NCBI RefSeq assembly: GCF_003575975.1
Contig: NZ_QQXK01000012.1
Location: 1-64,000 of the forward strand
DNA length: 64,000 nt
From: Galactobacter valiniphilus
GTDB lineage: Bacteria > Actinomycetota > Actinomycetes > Actinomycetales > Micrococcaceae
Direction of reading: 5' to 3'
Under the pieces are notes generated by a model that saw nothing but the letters and a program-made list of their open reading frames with translations, was not told where the DNA came from and ran no database searches. The translations under genes and the position numbers were made by a program. Shown here piece after piece: positions 63,250 through 64,000 of this stretch. The number at the start of each line of letters is the position of its first letter. Positions within the stretch are counted from its first letter, which is position 1.

Positions 63250-63407
63250 GACGAACTGCTCCCACTATCGATAAAAAGACGTGCGCGGTTTGCGACGCTC
63301 ACAGCACACCCTAAGATGTAGCCAAGCAATAAAGCAAAGCGAGTGTGACCTAAAGCCAGCGAGGCGACTTAGACACACCTCAATGACTACGGAAAGGTCA
63401 CCCTGCC
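63250..63407. promoter_or_regulatory. Divergent control region of htaA and heme oxygenase
   Basis: This 158-bp, relatively AT-rich gap must hold promoters for both directions. CCTAA half-sites at 63310-63314 and 63349-63353 (TTAGG on the minus strand) recall DtxR/IdeR boxes, but the best 19-bp stretch matches only about 11 positions. GGAAAGG (63391-63397) is the ribosome site of the heme oxygenase gene. Confidence 0.4.
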
Positions 63408-64000
63408 GTGAATACCGACCTCTCGACCTTCTCGGCGCGGCTGCGCCAGGCCACGCGCCTCGACCATGGTGAGGCGGAGACCTCCGCCTTCATCACCGAG
63501 CTGATGCAGGGTGAGCGCACGGGGGCCGACTACGTCCTGCTGCTGGCGCAGTACCGCCCGCTCTACGCCGCGTTGGAGGCCGCCACGGCCGCCCGCCGCG
63601 ACGAGGCCTGCGTGGCCGAGCTGTTCGACCCGGCGCTTGACCGCCTCGCGGCGATCGACGCCGATCTGCCCCGGCTCGTCGAATGGGCCGGGCTCGAGGA
63701 GATCCCGGCGGTCGTGAACTCGACGCTCGCCTACGCCCGTCGGATCGAGGAGGTGGGCCGTCACGAGGATCCCTCGCGTCTCGTGGCGCACCACTACCTG
63801 CGCTACCTGGGCGACCTCTCCGGCGGCCTGGCCATCGGTTCCCTCGTGGCCCGCCACTACGGCGTCCCCACCGAGATGCTCTCCATGTGGTCCTTCCCGC
63901 AGATCGAGAAGCCCAAGGTCTACAAGGATCGCTACCGCGAGCTCCTGGACCAGTTCGCGGAGCCTTCCCGCGAGGACGCCGTGGTGGAGGAGGCCTCGCT
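63408..64000 (+). CDS. hmuO: Heme oxygenase (partial, runs off the window)
   Basis: GTG 63408 follows GGAAAGG. The visible 197 residues include the proximal-His segment FSARLRQATRLDHGEAETSA and the distal-helix signature HHYLRYLGDLSGGLAIGSLV, both diagnostic of the HO-1/HmuO family. It opens heme with O2 to biliverdin, CO and Fe(II), releasing iron from heme imported by the divergent htaA-hmuTUV genes. Bacterial members are about 210-220 residues, so only a few residues are missing. Confidence 0.95.
   Translation, partial: MNTDLSTFSARLRQATRLDHGEAETSAFITELMQGERTGADYVLLLAQYRPLYAALEAATAARRDEACVAELFDPALDRLAAIDADLPRLVEWAGLEEIPAVVNSTLAYARRIEEVGRHEDPSRLVAHHYLRYLGDLSGGLAIGSLVARHYGVPTEMLSMWSFPQIEKPKVYKDRYRELLDQFAEPSREDAVVEEAS

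Noticed and set aside
63301-63360. Clear DtxR/IdeR box before the heme locus
   Set aside because: TTAGG half-sites are present but the best 19-bp window matches the consensus at only about 11 positions, so I list it only as a weak possibility.

Overview
The window is 64 kb of GC-rich (about 68-70%) chromosomal DNA from an actinobacterium, most likely a member of the Micrococcales close to Micrococcaceae. The evidence is codon use, GTG starts, many TAnnnT -10 boxes directly in front of apparently leaderless genes, actinobacterial families (DUF3263, DUF3027, DUF2510, RskA, WXG100, HtaA, DtxR/IdeR), a c-di-AMP riboswitch before a cell-wall hydrolase, and a CIRCE element before groEL. I cannot fix the genus from sequence alone.

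Layout. Positions 1-1140 look like the end of an integrated element: the tail of an ISL3-type transposase, decayed coding remnants, and only the 3' part of a tRNA-Thr followed by its terminator. From 1.2 to 10.9 kb lie a DsbA-like lipoprotein broken by an amber codon, a DUF2510-HIRAN protein, an F420-type NADP oxidoreductase, a TetR/3-hydroxyacyl-CoA dehydrogenase pair, a four-gene osmoprotectant ABC transporter, tRNA-Val and a luciferase-like monooxygenase. From 11 to 31 kb are ThrE-type exporter, uracil-DNA glycosylase, LytR_C protein, GroEL, DUF4031-HD protein, a secreted sialidase, an orphan WXG100 protein, a two-component system, serC, a DtxR/IdeR regulator, an M23 and an NlpC/P60 peptidoglycan hydrolase, HNH and Nudix proteins and a ROK regulator. 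From 31 to 48 kb are tRNA-Arg, PcrA/UvrD helicase, sucCD, a SNF2 helicase, a LOG-family protein, a ferritin-like/VIT1 iron transporter, two cell-envelope glycosylation genes and an APC-type permease.

From 48 to 64 kb the content becomes more specialised: inositol monophosphatase; an App1-thioesterase-siderophore reductase operon; a small membrane protein whose promoter carries two Crp/GlxR-type boxes; small accessory genes including a barstar-like protein; then a His-rich repeat lipoprotein next to a SigK-type ECF sigma factor and its RskA anti-sigma factor. The window ends with a complete heme acquisition locus: an HtaA surface protein, hmuTUV and a divergent heme oxygenase that runs off the edge.

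How the genes work together. Iron is the recurring theme: an IdeR-like regulator, siderophore reductase, VIT/ferritin-like exporter and the hta/hmu/heme oxygenase cluster would cover sensing, heme capture, import, degradation and detoxification. Sialidase and heme capture together suggest a host-associated life. A three-member family of about 57-bp hairpins in convergent intergenic regions and the SigK-linked tandem-His lipoprotein are the least explained parts of the window.
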